Shown here one piece after another: positions 1-12,300 of a DNA stretch of 64,000 nucleotides. Numbering within the stretch: position 1 is the stretch's first letter; each line of letters opens with the position of its first letter. The stretch comes from Epiperipatus broadwayi. Taxonomy: Eukaryota; Onychophora; Udeonychophora; Euonychophora; Peripatidae. Under the pieces are notes generated by a model, which ran no database searches, was not told the origin of the DNA, and was given only the letters and a program-made list of their open reading frames with translations. A program made the position numbers and the translations under genes. Location of the stretch: the NCBI GenBank assembly GCA_028023455.1, contig JAQFVV010012490.1, positions 3,906,576 to 3,970,575 on the forward strand, read 5' to 3'.

Positions 1-456
1 TTAATGTGCTAGTATAGGAAATGTGATCATGTGATGCTTAATGGTTTAACACCAATCCTGCCTAATAGGATAGTGGTGGCTATGGTTGTAAAAGAGCCAA
101 AGACACCAAAATGTATGGGTGCTGAACTGAGTTCAGACCCATATGACTATATAAGCTATTGAGGTTAAATTGAAAATATTTTTTGTGTTTTCAATTTCAT
201 TCTCATAGTTTTGTAGTTAAGTAGACATAAAAGGTGGTTGCTAGAGGGTTGCATTAGATCCTAAGATCTAGATGCAGTGCTCTCAGATCCAAAGCTCCTC
301 ACTGACGAAGGCCACAAGCCAGAAACTAGTCTGGGGATATTGGATGAGTAGGCATTAGATAGGGATTTTATGCACAAGCCTTCTGGCATACATTGATTAG
401 TCTGTTTAGCACAGGTGGCAATACTGTATGGAGAGTTTTGCTCTGTTTATCAACAA
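1..456 (+). mobile_element. Retrozyme-like repeat, unit 1 of a tandem dimer
   Basis: This is the first of two head-to-tail copies with an exact 456-bp period (the start of unit 2 at 457 matches position 1). No open reading frame is present. The unit contains a hammerhead ribozyme motif at 287-345, followed by a conserved tail ending in a segment reading TGTATGGAGAGTTTTGC. The window starts inside or at the edge of the unit, so a further unit to the left is possible. Related copies lie at 20762-21478, 22793-22958 and 40710-42195. Tandem hammerhead-bearing, non-coding units match the published description of metazoan retrozymes; assignment to that class is inference. Confidence 0.75.
287..345 (+). 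ncRNA. Type I hammerhead ribozyme motif (copy 1)
   Basis: Self-cleaving RNA motif. Stem I outer pairs AUCCAA (287-292) with UUGGAU (340-345); inner UCCUCA (296-301) pairs with UGGGGA (332-337), leaving a small internal loop (AGC opposite UA). The core CUGACGA is 302-308, stem II is GGC (310-312) with GCC (318-320) around loop CACAA, and GAAA is 322-325. Stem III is only the palindrome ACUAGU, then C331 as the cleavage nucleotide. A one- or two-pair stem III is known from hammerheads that act as dimers. There is an A-A mismatch at the base of stem II. Activity is inferred, not shown. Confidence 0.85.
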
Positions 457-903
457 TTAATGTGCTAGTATAGGAAATGTGATCATGTGATGCTTAATGG
501 TTTAACACCAATCCTGCCTAATAGGATAGTGGTGGCTATGGTTGTAAAAGAGCCAAAGACATCAAAATGTATGGGTGCTGAACTGAGTTCAGACCCATAT
601 GACTATATAAGCCATTGAGCTTAAATTGAAAATATTTTTTGTGTTTTCAATTTCATTCTCATAGTTTTGTAGTTAATTAGAGATAAAAGGTGGTTGCTAG
701 AGGGTTGCATTAGATCTTAAGATCTAGATGCAGTGCTCTCAGATCCAAAGCTCCTCACTGACGAAGGCCACAAGCCAGAAACTAGTCTGGGGATATTGGA
801 TGAGTAGGCATTAGATAGGGATTTTATGCACAAGCCTTCTGGCATCCATTGATTAGTCTGTTTAGCACAGGTGGCAATACTGTATGGAGAGTTTTGCTCT
901 GCA
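457..903 (+). mobile_element. Retrozyme-like repeat, unit 2 of a tandem dimer
   Basis: Second copy of the 456-bp unit, almost identical to unit 1, with scattered substitutions. It diverges from the unit 1/unit 2 junction sequence at about 904, where unique AT-rich DNA begins. Its hammerhead core is identical to that of unit 1. The dimeric arrangement means a read-through RNA could release a circularisable monomer, as in known retrozymes; this is inference. Confidence 0.75.
743..801 (+). ncRNA. Type I hammerhead ribozyme motif (copy 2)
   Basis: Exactly 456 bases downstream of copy 1, with the same stems: AUCCAA/UUGGAU, UCCUCA/UGGGGA, GGC/GCC, core CUGACGA, GAAA, palindromic ACUAGU and predicted cleavage after C787. 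The two predicted cleavage sites in the dimer would release one 456-nt monomer. Confidence 0.83.
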
Positions 904-3900
904 TACCCAATTTATAAATACTTGGATTATATACAAAAAAATAATAATTTCAAAAATAATTAAATCTATTTAAATATACTTCAACATTTCAGGATAAGTG
1001 CATGAAACATCAATTCATAGTGGACATGTGTCAAAATATAACAGTAAAATAAGTGTAAAATCTTTAGAAAACACTTTATTAAATATATGCAATTACATCA
1101 ATATTTTCTTTACTATATGAATGTGTGAGTGAAATATATATTGAAATAAACAATCTATTATTCATTTCAATAAAAAAAAAATTTTTTTCTAAGCAGTCAA
1201 AGTAATATGCAAATTTGTTTTTTTTTTTTAAAAAAAAGCACTAAAATAAGATTCAAGAAGAAAAAAGTTTTATATAAAAATCAAAATTTTATCATAATTA
1301 GATAAGGATATTACTTCATTCAAATCCCTAAGGACCTTCACTATGCTATATGAATAAAAAGAAAGAACACCACTAACAGCTGATCTAGCCTGGACATTGA
1401 ATACTTAAGATTATTTCAAATAACTCCAATGAAAATGTAAAATAATATTCATTTCAAGTAGCAGAGATGGAACTTGTGGAAGCATATTATAATCTCATAC
1501 GAACTGTTTAATATTTATCAGAAGAAAAAAAATAATAGCTATTTTTTTTGTAAGTTTATCCTAACTATTTCAGTTCATTTGTAATGTTTGTAATCCAGAT
1601 ATTATGTATAGAAATTGAAAGGTTTTTTTTTTTAAAAAAAAAAGCAGAGAAATCACTGTTATTATATGTGAATAATATTGTAACAACTTTTTTTTATACT
1701 TGTTAAATATATTGAAATAAACTGTGTACAGATTATTGTTTAAAAAGGAAAAAAAATAAGAAATAATGATAAACAGTAAAATACAACACTCATGATAAAT
1801 TGTCTAAATCTTAAATAAGCATAATTAATGATGTAATAATATCCATTGATCATTTGTTCATAGTTAACACTATTAATTACTGAGAATTAATTTTATGTAA
1901 ATGAATTTATATATATGGAGTTATTTATTCACTGTTAAATAGTTTATGTATATTTGCATCCATATGGGAGAATACATTCTTATCTAGTTTTTAGTAAATT
2001 AGAGATTGGTCTTGACAAGAACCATCCTTGTATAAGTTGTAATTATATTGAATTAAGGTTAGAACCTAAAAGGCCACCCTCATATTTATTCTTATATAAA
2101 AATGTTTTATGGAATTGGAGTAAGACTAAAGGGCCACTCTTTATAGTTATTGTTGTATAAAGCATAGTGGTTATGTTTTATTGAATTAGGATTAGGATCT
2201 TAAAAAGATCGTTCCTTATAATTACTGTTATATAAAGATAGTATTGTTGTCTATCCCATATAGAATATATGTATGTGTTAATACTAAGAAATATATGAGT
2301 CAAAGAAATGTTATATCTATTGGTTCATATATGTGTAAAGTTGTGTTTTAAATCTATTGAAGGTGAGATTTGCTACACGACGAATGTACTTTATTAATAT
2401 TATAATGCAAAATGAAGATTAAAATTAAACTTAGCATTGAAACCTTAGACTCTTAGGTGTAATAATTGTCTTTCTGCTTGCATATATAGGAAGGCAATAA
2501 TATATAAAGGTAAAAGAATATTGTTAATAGAAAATAAATTGTATATTGTTGCATAATTATACTTCTTTAAACTTAAGATTATATCTTACATTCATCCCTC
2601 AGGAGTATCAATATTTGTAAATTTTTGGTTTGTTCAGGATGAGGGTTTTGTTTTCAGTTGTTATAAACTCCTATATGCCTGAGTTAAATGAATGATACGG
2701 ATAGACAGACAAATTTTTTTTGTATATTGTAATTATTTTGTAAAAAAAAAAAAAAAAAAGCAACAGCTAGATTAAACAAAGCAAGTTGTGCTGAGAAGAT
2801 ATTCAAGTATATGTCACACTCCAAGATGTTTAAGGACGATCTAGCATTGTTGGTGGTGTATCCAGTTATAATCATATTGAAATAAGTTTGTGCTATATCC
2901 AGTGAAGCAGTCAATCTTAGTTTACGATTGAGCTTCATGGTTCTATCCACTTAACAATTACTAACCCATGTTCAAACCTTATATCCCATCCCGCTCCTTT
3001 AGTTGTGTATTGATATTTTATGTATACATTTGAGATGCGTGCCTAAAATTTATAAAGGTTAACTGTATAATTTTTTATTATTATTAATTCTTATTTTATT
3101 AAAATTAAAGTATATTAGGTGCAGCTCAGATATATATATATATATGACGAGAGCAAATACTAACAAAATATTAATTTTATAAATATTTTTTATATGTAGT
3201 TTGTAAAAACTTTTTCTTTTAAATTATTTGTTTTAAACACTGTATTTTTTCTTTTAAAAATCCAAGATGGAGAATGCAACAGTGCCAAAAAATAATTAAA
3301 GGGGTGGAAATTTAACATTGTTTCAGTTTTGGAAAAGAATTTCTAATTAAAGTTTACTAAAAAATAAAAAGGGAAATCAGATTAAGAGTTTGTACTTTTG
3401 CTATTAACATTTTTGTCAAATGTATTTCCAATTTGGAAATAGATTTGAATATATTTTTGAACAGTTATCTAATGCTTGCATCTCCAAAAACAATAGGTAA
3501 AGTAAATGTAAAAATTCCTATTAGATAGAAGTCGAAATTGAAATTAAAAAAAAGATATTAAAAGCATTCCTTAAATATCTGAGAGAAGTATAAAATGGTC
3601 TAATTTTGACTGCCATAGGAGAACTAGTTTTGAGAAATTCACTTTATCAACATATTCCATCTCTGCTGTGATTTTTCAACATGCTGAACAGGTAGAAAAA
3701 CTAATCACCTTTCCTGACCCTTGCCGGTCTTTCTCTCGCCACTAATAACCAACTTGCCGATGCCTTAAAACGTAGAAAAGTTTAAAATAAGAATGTTGGA
3801 ATGCCTAATGGAAACTTGCTGCCACCTTAGAATTCACTTGGATCTTATTAAATTGCCTTGCATGAGCCGAACTTTAAAAATGGACTGTTGAATGTAGGCA

Positions 3901-6271
3901 AGGTAACTAACCTAAAAATTGCCATGTGAAATCTAAATCTAATTTATTCAACTAATCTTGATCTCTGCTATCCAGATTTCTCTCATAAATTAGTTAACTA
4001 AATATTTTACAAAATGTAAATATAAATTTGCTCTCATACTAATTTTTTTTTTTGTATTTAAGTCTATCATATGTTCTTATTTTCTTAATTTTGGTGCGAT
4101 TCCTTAATATTAAATGATGATTTATTATTTTAAGCTGCCAATCTAAAACAATCTTGCAAGCTTAACGTATAAAGTTCTCTTTTCCCTATTTACTCAAACC
4201 TCCATGGGTTGAGGTTATTACCCCCCCCCTCTTTAGTTAGATCTGAATGCCTTCTTAATTAATACGTTCGCCAGATTGTTTTTCCTGAGTTGACTTATTT
4301 TCATGTTTTTTAGTATATACAAAAAAGTATTATTTATTTAACACCGCTTAGAATAAAGCAATTCTACCCGGGATAATTTTAATCACTGAAAAATTAACGC
4401 TATCCAATATTTTACTATGTTACTCATTTAATTCTGAAAAATGATTTATTTTGTTTTGTTTATTTATTATCAGTTTTACTATGTTATACTCTTAATATTT
4501 CAAATGCTTGAATATTCTCAAGTTGTAAAATCCACGAGGGTGGGATTTAATTATATTAAATAGTAGAGAAAGAAAGGGGGTAATTTTAAAATCTTTTTTG
4601 TAATATATTAAGTCTTTTCCATATATATATATATTACGTAGCATAGCGTGACTTACCTAAATTATAACATTGGAATGAGGATCAGGTATTTTAAAGCAGT
4701 AAATGCCATGACTTGTCATTAGGGACATATTTTCCATGCTGCATTGCTGACATATGGCTCACCTTATTAAACATTACGTGCTTTTTGTCTGGGGATTGCG
4801 ATGAGTTCAGACCCATAAATTTTCTTCATGTTCTGTCCTGTGGATAGTTGACTTTTCCAGAACCACCTTATATGTAGAAAGGTCTCTGTGCGTCAGTCAT
4901 TCTAGTATGCCTAGGCGGCGCCAGACCTCATTTCATTTCTCTAAGCATTGCGCTAGAAAAAGGACTCTTAGATCTTTCGTTTCTTTGTCCAGAAGTACGA
5001 TCTCACTTTGGATTCTCTGCCTTTATATCAGCACCGTCATTTCTCCGTTCATTATTGATTTATTTGCTAAAGGACCTTATTTCGATGCTTTAATAATGAA
5101 ATTGTGCTCTGCTCATACATATAGATTCCAAATAGTATTCATTAGTTTAATTAATAATGTTATTCTAGTTTAAATCCCACCATCGTAATCTATTCGTTCT
5201 ATTTGAGAGTATACATACCTTGGAAATACAAAGCATTCTTTTTTCAAATATAAACTTAAAAGAATGGTTAAGAAATATTTTGTTTGATAATTAAATATGA
5301 TTTTTCAAACATATGTTATTTTTTTAAAAATGTTAATAAAAGAATTGCTAATAAATATTATTCCTAATAACTAAACCACTCTCAAATGTATTTTATTGAT
5401 TTTCACGACCGCAATGGTGTGAAAATAGTTTTGTTATATGTATAATAAACCATAGAATGCTCCCTAAATTCATGTCAATCACTGTCTTTCAGAACCATCA
5501 ATAAAAGCATTAATCCTAATGTGATGTAATTTTATTTTGTAATAAATGATTGGCATCTTGATCTTACCCACCAACTATATCTATTTATGTATAGTACATT
5601 ATTTAATCAAATACAAGAGCATATGAATAACAATAACATGAATGACTATATGTAACTATCTACCTCCAGGTAAATCACTCATTCACTCACATCCTAATAA
5701 ATATATGATCACTTTACTATTTTATTAAATGTTTCATTATTCAAACCATTTATGTTGTTCGAATTATCTTCTCTCCATTTCCACACATTCCCTTATATAT
5801 ATGCATTTTTATTAAATATATGAATGGGGTTCAAACCGCTTATTAATGAGTTAATGATATAATTCCTAGATTATATGATATAAGTTTAGCTAAATATTGA
5901 TGCATTAAAATATTTCTTATTGTTTCCTCTGCTCTGCTAGTGGGTTGGACTTAGAATTAAATTCTCGTGTGCCATCACTACTATGTTGTTCACTAGATGT
6001 TTAATCTGGTGCATGTGGAATGGGTTTGAATCCAGGTTGGTCCCTGATCTAAATCTCAGGCTTAACTGGGTTTGAAGTATATTTCATTGAATTCCAGCTC
6101 ATGTTAGATGGTACAACATGTTTTGACTGGTACACCAGTTATAATAATATTGAAATAATAAGTTTATAGTGTATCAGTTGTAATCTTACTGAAGTAATAA
6201 GTTTATTGTGTTTAAAAATTCTGAAAATTATTAAAATAGAAAATAAAAAGAATAAATAGCAACACAAAATA
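904..6271. other. AT-rich non-coding DNA, no gene recognised
   Basis: No protein family is recognisable in either strand. The stretch has homopolymer runs, T-tract/A-tract junctions (about 1217-1238 and 1621-1643), AT dinucleotide runs (about 3130 and 4620) and a C9 run near 4221. A less AT-rich island at about 4740-5060 includes a GGCGCC site near 4917 and could be part of an old LTR, but no terminal repeats or target duplication were found. Short ORFs here (for example 4907-5173) lack homology signs. Confidence 0.5.
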
Positions 6272-6826
6272 ATGGAAGCAAACATTTCTGAAACAAGATG
6301 TAAAGAAGGTAGTTTAAAAACTTCTGATATGGAATATATCCATCCATATATTGATTCATGGAATCAAATAAAGTATAAAGACATTAATAAAGAAGTAAAA
6401 ATGCATAAGAATACTGAAACATCATCACAATTAGACATGATGCAGATGATTAACACATTATTTGAATAGGTGGAATCTAGATTAGAACATAATCAAAAAC
6501 AAATGGAATCGAGATTGATAAACTAAATTATGGAAAATAATCAAAAACACATGAAATGAATAAGCCAAACTGTGGAAAATAATCAAAAACAGATAGAGCA
6601 AATGATTTGAACTATGGAAAATAATCAAAAACATGTGAAACATAATCAAAAGCAGATGGAATTAGGGTTTAAACATAACCAAAAACAAATGGAATTGAGA
6701 TTGATGAAGCAAATGAACCAAACTATAGAAGACAATAAAAAACAAATGGATAATTTTTGCAAACCATTTAAATCAGAGCAAAAATTAGATGATTTAAGGC
6801 AAATAGATGATAAACAAAAAAAATGA
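6272..6826 (+). pseudogene. Decayed coiled-coil ORF with NNQKQME-type repeats
   Basis: The plus strand begins with an ATG at 6272 and reads on in nearly one register, with stop codons, to about 6826. From about 6475 it repeats a short Gln/Lys/Asn/Met-rich unit of the form NNQKQME or HNQKQMEL many times, typical of a coiled coil. The two longest open pieces are 6272-6469 and 6614-6826. Coiled-coil leaders like this occur at the start of some retrotransposon Gag-like proteins in invertebrates, but nothing adjacent (no protease, RT or zinc knuckle) confirms that. I do not recognise the protein. Confidence 0.4.
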
Positions 6827-6829
6827 GCA

Positions 6830-8840
6830 AGTAGAACATTCATAGGATTTCAACATGTTCTTAAAAAGTTTACTAGGTCATAATCCGTTTTCCACATATT
6901 TGAATGGTACATTGTTGATAGTTACAGGTTCTTATATGATTGGCACATGATTGACTTAATTTATCTATTTCAAGAATCATGAAAACCAGTTCTATATATC
7001 TAGGAAGGAATTTCTAGGTGTTAACTAACAATGCGTCAAAGTTGCTTGATGCCTGATAAAGATTTTTGTTAGTTACACTTTATTTGCAAGATAAGTCATC
7101 TATTGATAATCAGCACAATAACTATAGAAACCAGATGAAAGAAAAAAAGAGAACATAAAAGAAGCTGATTGCTGATGAATGCTATTTATACTACAGTTTT
7201 TTCTAAAGAAGTTTTGATTTCATAATTAAAACCAGGCTTATTATAAAAACATTTCTATTTTTAAACAAACTAAAATTTTAAAATAAGGAAATAAAATATA
7301 TGACAAAGTTTAATTAGAAATCCAAAATAACAAATCATTTTCAGAATAATTAATTCTGAAACAGAACAATACAATATAAATTTTTATTTCTGATTTTAAT
7401 TGATTTTATTTAAAAACATTATTGTAATAACCTGTAGTGGTTTTTTTTTTTTACTTGGACTTCATTAATTAAAAACTTTGTTCAAATAAATCTTTTTAAC
7501 TTATTTAAAATAAGAATATTTTTGTTTAAACACACATGAAATTCCCTATACCTAACCTGTGTGTGCATATATCTATGCTAAATTAAAACTGTATCTTATT
7601 AGGTGATATTTACTTGGTTCTACTATTTCACTAAGATGCAATCTAATGTTTGAATCTTAAATTATTCTCCCTATAGTTAAGTAAACTTAAAATGCAAATT
7701 TCTATCATCAATACATATATTTTTTAAATCTTGCATCAACCTTACAGTTATATCTTGATTTAAATAATATTTTTAAAAAATAAAAAAAAATTTGATCATT
7801 TTGTAGATCCATAATGAAAAATCAACAAATGATGTCAACATTTATATGTTTTTGACTATCTTTTTTTTTTTTTCCAAATATTTAAAATTTAGATTTATGA
7901 AAAATTCAAAGTCAAAAATTTTGGTAAATGATCTTGAAATTAAAACTGAAAAAAAAAAAAAACAACCTAGGGATGTTATATAGCATATGAAAATCTAAGA
8001 AATAAGTTAAGATTTGATACTTTGTAGACTTTGATCTTAATTTTATCTTGAATAATCATTTAGTGAATAATTGCATATGAATGTAAAATTACAATTTACT
8101 AGAGATTTTAAACAGCTATAATTTTAAAACTACAACAAGTAAAAATTGAAAAATTGTGATTTTTTTAATCATCTCTGGCAGTATATTTAATGAGCCAAAT
8201 TTAAAAATAAATTCAAAATAGGTTCAAAATTGTTAAAATAATGGATTATTTAAACCATTTGGTATTCTAAATTGATCAACTTTTTTGTATTATTATTTCT
8301 GGTTTTCTCTTTGCAAAATTTTCAGAATTATATGTTGCATTACAGAATATAAGATTTCATTAAATTTCCTCATTTTTAGTTTTTAACAGAAATGAAAATA
8401 CAACAGTAAAAAATTGCTTTTACATTTCACTTTCAGAATTCAAACTATCTGAAAATAATAGCAGCTACATAAAAATACAAAAAAAAAAAAAAAAATCAAA
8501 GTTATATGTATATAATACTTGATTTATTTAGAATTAACACCTCTTCAAATGCATTTTAGTAATAGTGATACAATTATTGTTTTATCAACATAGAAAACTT
8601 AAGTGCCAGAGTTTTCAAGATTATAATGTTAAATCTATTGTACCCATTTTAATTGAGCCTTGTGCCCTAATTAAAATAATTAGATGCACAAAATGATAAA
8701 AATTTTAAATTTTAGATGAGGGATATTCTTTGTGACCATTTAAGATTAAAATTAAAGTAATTATACTTAAAGTTATCTTATCAATACTTATGCACTTATA
8801 ACGCTTGTTAAAGAAGTTATATGTTATTAAATTTATTTAA
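6830..8840. other. AT-rich non-coding DNA, no gene recognised
   Basis: Very AT-rich sequence with poly-A and poly-T runs (for example near 7441, 7861, 7950 and 8480). No coding, RNA-gene or repeat structure was recognised. Confidence 0.6.
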
Positions 8841-8844
8841 AGCT

Positions 8845-8876
8845 TAGCGCTTTCAAAGCTCTATAGCTTCATAATC
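8845..8876 (-). ncRNA. Hammerhead-like motif at 3' side of Penelope-like element A
   Basis: On the minus strand a degenerate core AUUAUGA is followed by AGCU, loop AUAG, AGCU (4-bp stem II), then U, GAAA and the palindrome AGCGCU, the same stem III as in the 13056-13198 motifs. Stem I is weak. Hammerheads are known in Penelope-like elements; this copy is decayed, and the call rests on layout only. Confidence 0.35.
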
Positions 8877-9066
8877 ATAGCTGTGCAAAATAAAAATAAA
8901 ATGGGTGATAGTGATGAGGGGGCGTATTCAAGTTTATGTTAATTAGATGTTTCGGTATATTATTTAAAATATTGTTTGACTTAGTTTGTCCATCTTTTGG
9001 AAATGGCAAAACAGGTGTCCTTTCTATTAATTGATTGGTTGTCATTATTTATGAAATAAGCCTCCT

Positions 9067-9566
9067 TTACTTGCGCATATGGTCATTACTCTCTTTACAC
9101 ACTATTCTGGGATTGGTGGGTTCAAATCTGTGTCCAGTAGCTTTTTCATGTTCCACGAATGCTGATGTAGACTCCTTGTTGTTCAGTGCCCTTTTATACA
9201 TATATATGTGCTGGGATGCTCTCTTTGTAATGGTAGCTTTTGTTTCCCCATAATATGAGGCTCTGCATCCGGCCTGAGGGCATTGTATCTGGTACACCAC
9301 TTGAGATGTTAGTTTGGGATCAAGTTTATCTTTTGAATTGTTTATTAGTCTATTAGTATTGGCTGAAGTGCAGAAACCAATAATAAATTCTTTTGATAAT
9401 GTTTTAGTTAGATGTTTGGAAATATTGGGTATGTATGGTATAGTTATTCTTGGTTTATTATTTCTGATTCTGCCTTGCTGGTTTATTTTTGCTTGGAACT
9501 GTGCTATTCTTTTAGTTATGTGTCTATATTTGTAGCCAACAGATGTTAGTTCTTTAATGTATTTTA
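9067..9566 (-). pseudogene. Penelope-like element A, GIY-YIG endonuclease C-terminal part
   Basis: An open minus-strand frame encodes the end of a Penelope-like polyprotein. Residues at about 9105-9302 form the GIY-YIG-type nuclease: VVYQIQCP, then Cys-x-x-x-x-Cys, then YYGET, then Lys/Arg-rich helix and a HEKATGH stretch. This endonuclease nicks target DNA for reverse transcription. Upstream of about 9566 the open frame runs on into the inserted LTR, so its first 37 or so codons are not part of the element. Downstream of the stop near 9066, further decayed codons are visible to about 8935. Confidence 0.8.
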
Positions 9567-9570
9567 ATAT

Positions 9571-12089
9571 TGTAACGGTCAGAAAACGTGTGACTCGTAA
9601 ACCTAGTGCAGAATTCGACCACCATACAGAACAGCAGCACCATCGAGTAGCGAAGCCACCCGTTGTACTGAGTTCGAACATAGTTTATCGGTTCCACAAT
9701 ACAATCCACGAAACAATGCATCTGATGCAACATTAGTAAATATTTCCTTAGGCACGGTGGTCAGGGATATGCAAGAGACTCATGATTTTATTCTCGAGTT
9801 AGCTAATAATCAAACTAATATTAATTAAACATTCATATTTACATAATCGAGGAAATATATAGAATGGGTATCGAATAAATGAAACGTAAATGCAGCCGTA
9901 TAGTTTAAAATTATTTATTAATACAATTTAATAAAATCATTGACTAATAATATTTTATGGACTAACAGCTTCCGTAGCGGGATTTGTGACATGATTATAT
10001 TTTAAAAAATACATTTATTTATTAGTTTACAAAAGGAATTCATTTATTTGAAAGCATAATCTAGCTACCTAAAATTCTCGAGTAAGTATTTCTAATGCAT
10101 GCCTGGAGGGATTTATACCTTTGCAATGCAAGAGTCTAAAGTATGGGTTATAAGAGTAATGGCAGACATATATTTATTTAATTAAAATATTTATTTATAA
10201 CTAAGGGCCAACATTTATTTGAGAGTGAATTATGAAGATAATGCAGAGGCGGAGTGATATATAGAATAATAAAATTAAGTGAAGGAACACGTGGTACGCT
10301 TTAGAAAGGCGATATGGAATGGCAGTATATTGAAACTGCAATGCCGCGAATGGGTTTATAAGAGTGTCAGGCTGGTCTCTGCCTTGGCCTGACGAAGTAA
10401 GGTGTCACATAAGCATAACCAGGGGCAAATGGTCCGTGTCGCAATTTTCCAGCTGGCTGCATGACAGGTCAAATCCTACGGGAGCATTTATTAGGTCTGC
10501 TTGTGTAGGACGACTGGGGTTAATTTCAACCCTGGAGAATCCGGAATATTTACGGCGGAATAGATCATCACGTCTTTAAATCGTAACACATGTATAAGTA
10601 TAAACAGTTATGATGAGATTTAAATAGATTTCTGACTTGGCCCTACATTACCAACATTTACTCAAGAACTCTGACGACTCTCAAAGAAATGGGATTTTCT
10701 AGAATTATTCATTAAATTTAATAAATACAAAATATATATAAACTGGGAGTTATTACAACTAATATGCCAGCCATTTGCGAAGTAGTAGACCTTGCATTAC
10801 AATAATGATGCACTGAATGCGTGTCGATTTATATGAAAGTAAAGTTATTTAGGAAAGTAAATATTAATGAAAATTGGACATGCATTCATTGTTTTAAGCG
10901 ATCATAGATTTAAACTTTGAAATTTGAGGCAATTATGAGCATGCAATAATTAAATAATAACTATAGATAAAAATGTAGATTATAGAAATACGCACCCAAG
11001 AAAGCTAGAGTGAGGTAAGCTAGATTATTAGAGAAATTTACACATTAAGTTAATTATTCAGTTTTAGTTATACATATGGGAGTTTTACATTTTATAATTT
11101 AGATAAGTAGTATGAAGAAGAGCTATAGCATATTATTAGAGTACTCTAGAGTTTGAACACAGACAGGTACCTGTTTTATAAGAAGTTTTCTGATCCCATT
11201 AGTTTAGCAGCAAAAAGTTCACGAGTGGCAAGTCTTTCTTGTATTTAGATATTTCATTTAATTTCACAGCAGCAGCAGCTTTTTCATTTATTTCAGGCAG
11301 CAGATCTTCATGGTGAATTTATGACGGGCAATGGAAAGTTCGGCATCCGATAGGCCATCTCCCGATGGAGAATAATCTAGGTGCTTTACTCGGTCATACC
11401 TTGGCAGGAACAAATTATTTTTATTATTTTTGGAGACTCTCAGTGATCGAGAGCAAAGCTAAAGTTTAAGTGAATGTCTCCAGCAAGTCTAAGATGGCCT
11501 CTTTTTTTTATCTTGATCTTTCACATTTTTGTTAAGGTATTTTTAGGTTCTACTTAATCTGCCCTGAGGATAATCAATGCATTTTGTTGGTTTTTAATTA
11601 AAGAAAGCTGCCATTCTATTGTTTACATTTTACATTTACTAATTATATTTTGGGGAATTTTTCTTTAATTAATCTATTATCTATCACTGACCGATGCTTT
11701 TAAATTTCAAAGACAAAAAGGGAACATAAGATTATTTTAACTTTTAATTAAATATTACATCAGATTTTTTTAGAATTATTATTAAATGAAATTTAAACAA
11801 AGCAATAAATACGAACTTTAAAATCCAAAATAAATGATTAAAATTATACAAAATTATATAACTAAAAGAAATCTAAATTATACTATTTTATCCCTATTTA
11901 TTGCATTTAATTTGAGATCGAAATGTGTGCGTGTTTATGCTGAATTCTACATATATTTATACATTTTAATATTGCTACACACACACAATTCGATATCAAA
12001 AAGTTTAAATTTGGGCGGGATAAACCGGTCAGTGAGAGACGACAAAAAAAGGTGAAACTTAAGATTCGAATACGAATCTTACTGTTTCA
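9571..12089. mobile_element. Solo LTR inserted in Penelope-like element A
   Basis: 2,519-bp insert beginning TGTAACGGTC and ending CTGTTTCA, that is TG...CA, flanked by ATAT on both sides. It sits exactly where the Penelope reading frame breaks. It is less AT-rich than its surroundings at 10250-10560 and 11200-11500, as expected for LTR regulatory and R-U5 sequence. The TGTAAC start is shared with the LTRs at 24408 and, on the minus strand, at 34646, so the sense direction may be plus. No internal domain or second LTR is present, so it is a recombination product. The short ORF at 10364-10579 is not supported as a gene. Confidence 0.82.
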
Positions 12090-12093
12090 ATAT

Positions 12094-12300
12094 GTTATCT
12101 CTTTTGTCTGAATTACATTTACATAAGTAATCATTTCTATGTAGAAACGAATTCAGTCCAGCATATTTATGTGAGTTGGGAACTATTGCACTCTGATGCA
12201 TGTATCCTCTAATTTCTAGGGGTTTGATGGTCATGCGGTACATTAATTGTTTATCTTCTCTTTGTATGTCTAGGTCCAGATATTTTAGATGGAAGTTACC
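12094..12300 (-). pseudogene. Penelope-like element A, C-terminal end of reverse transcriptase
   Basis: The minus strand reads a FHLKYLDLDIQREDKQL-type segment, then MTIKPLEIRGYMHQS and HKYAGLNSFLHR, matching the region after the YxDD motif in Penelope-like RTs (FLD-x-x-ITR... then H-P-x-x-x-K-x-A-x-x-x-x-x-x-HR). The catalytic palm motifs are absent because the element stops near 12305. It continues in frame into the 9067-9566 piece across the solo LTR. Confidence 0.72.

Noticed and set aside
4907-5173. 88-aa ORF starting MPRRRQ with a hydrophobic middle
   Set aside because: No family recognised, no splice or promoter support, and it lies in a possible old LTR; chance ORF is more likely.
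5930-6075. Possible tRNA-like pair (TAGTGGGTTGG and GGGTTTGAATCC)
   Set aside because: Spacing is too long for a tRNA and no stem pairs; weak similarity only.
10364-10579. 71-aa ORF in a less AT-rich block
   Set aside because: Located inside the solo LTR 9571-12089, with no domain.
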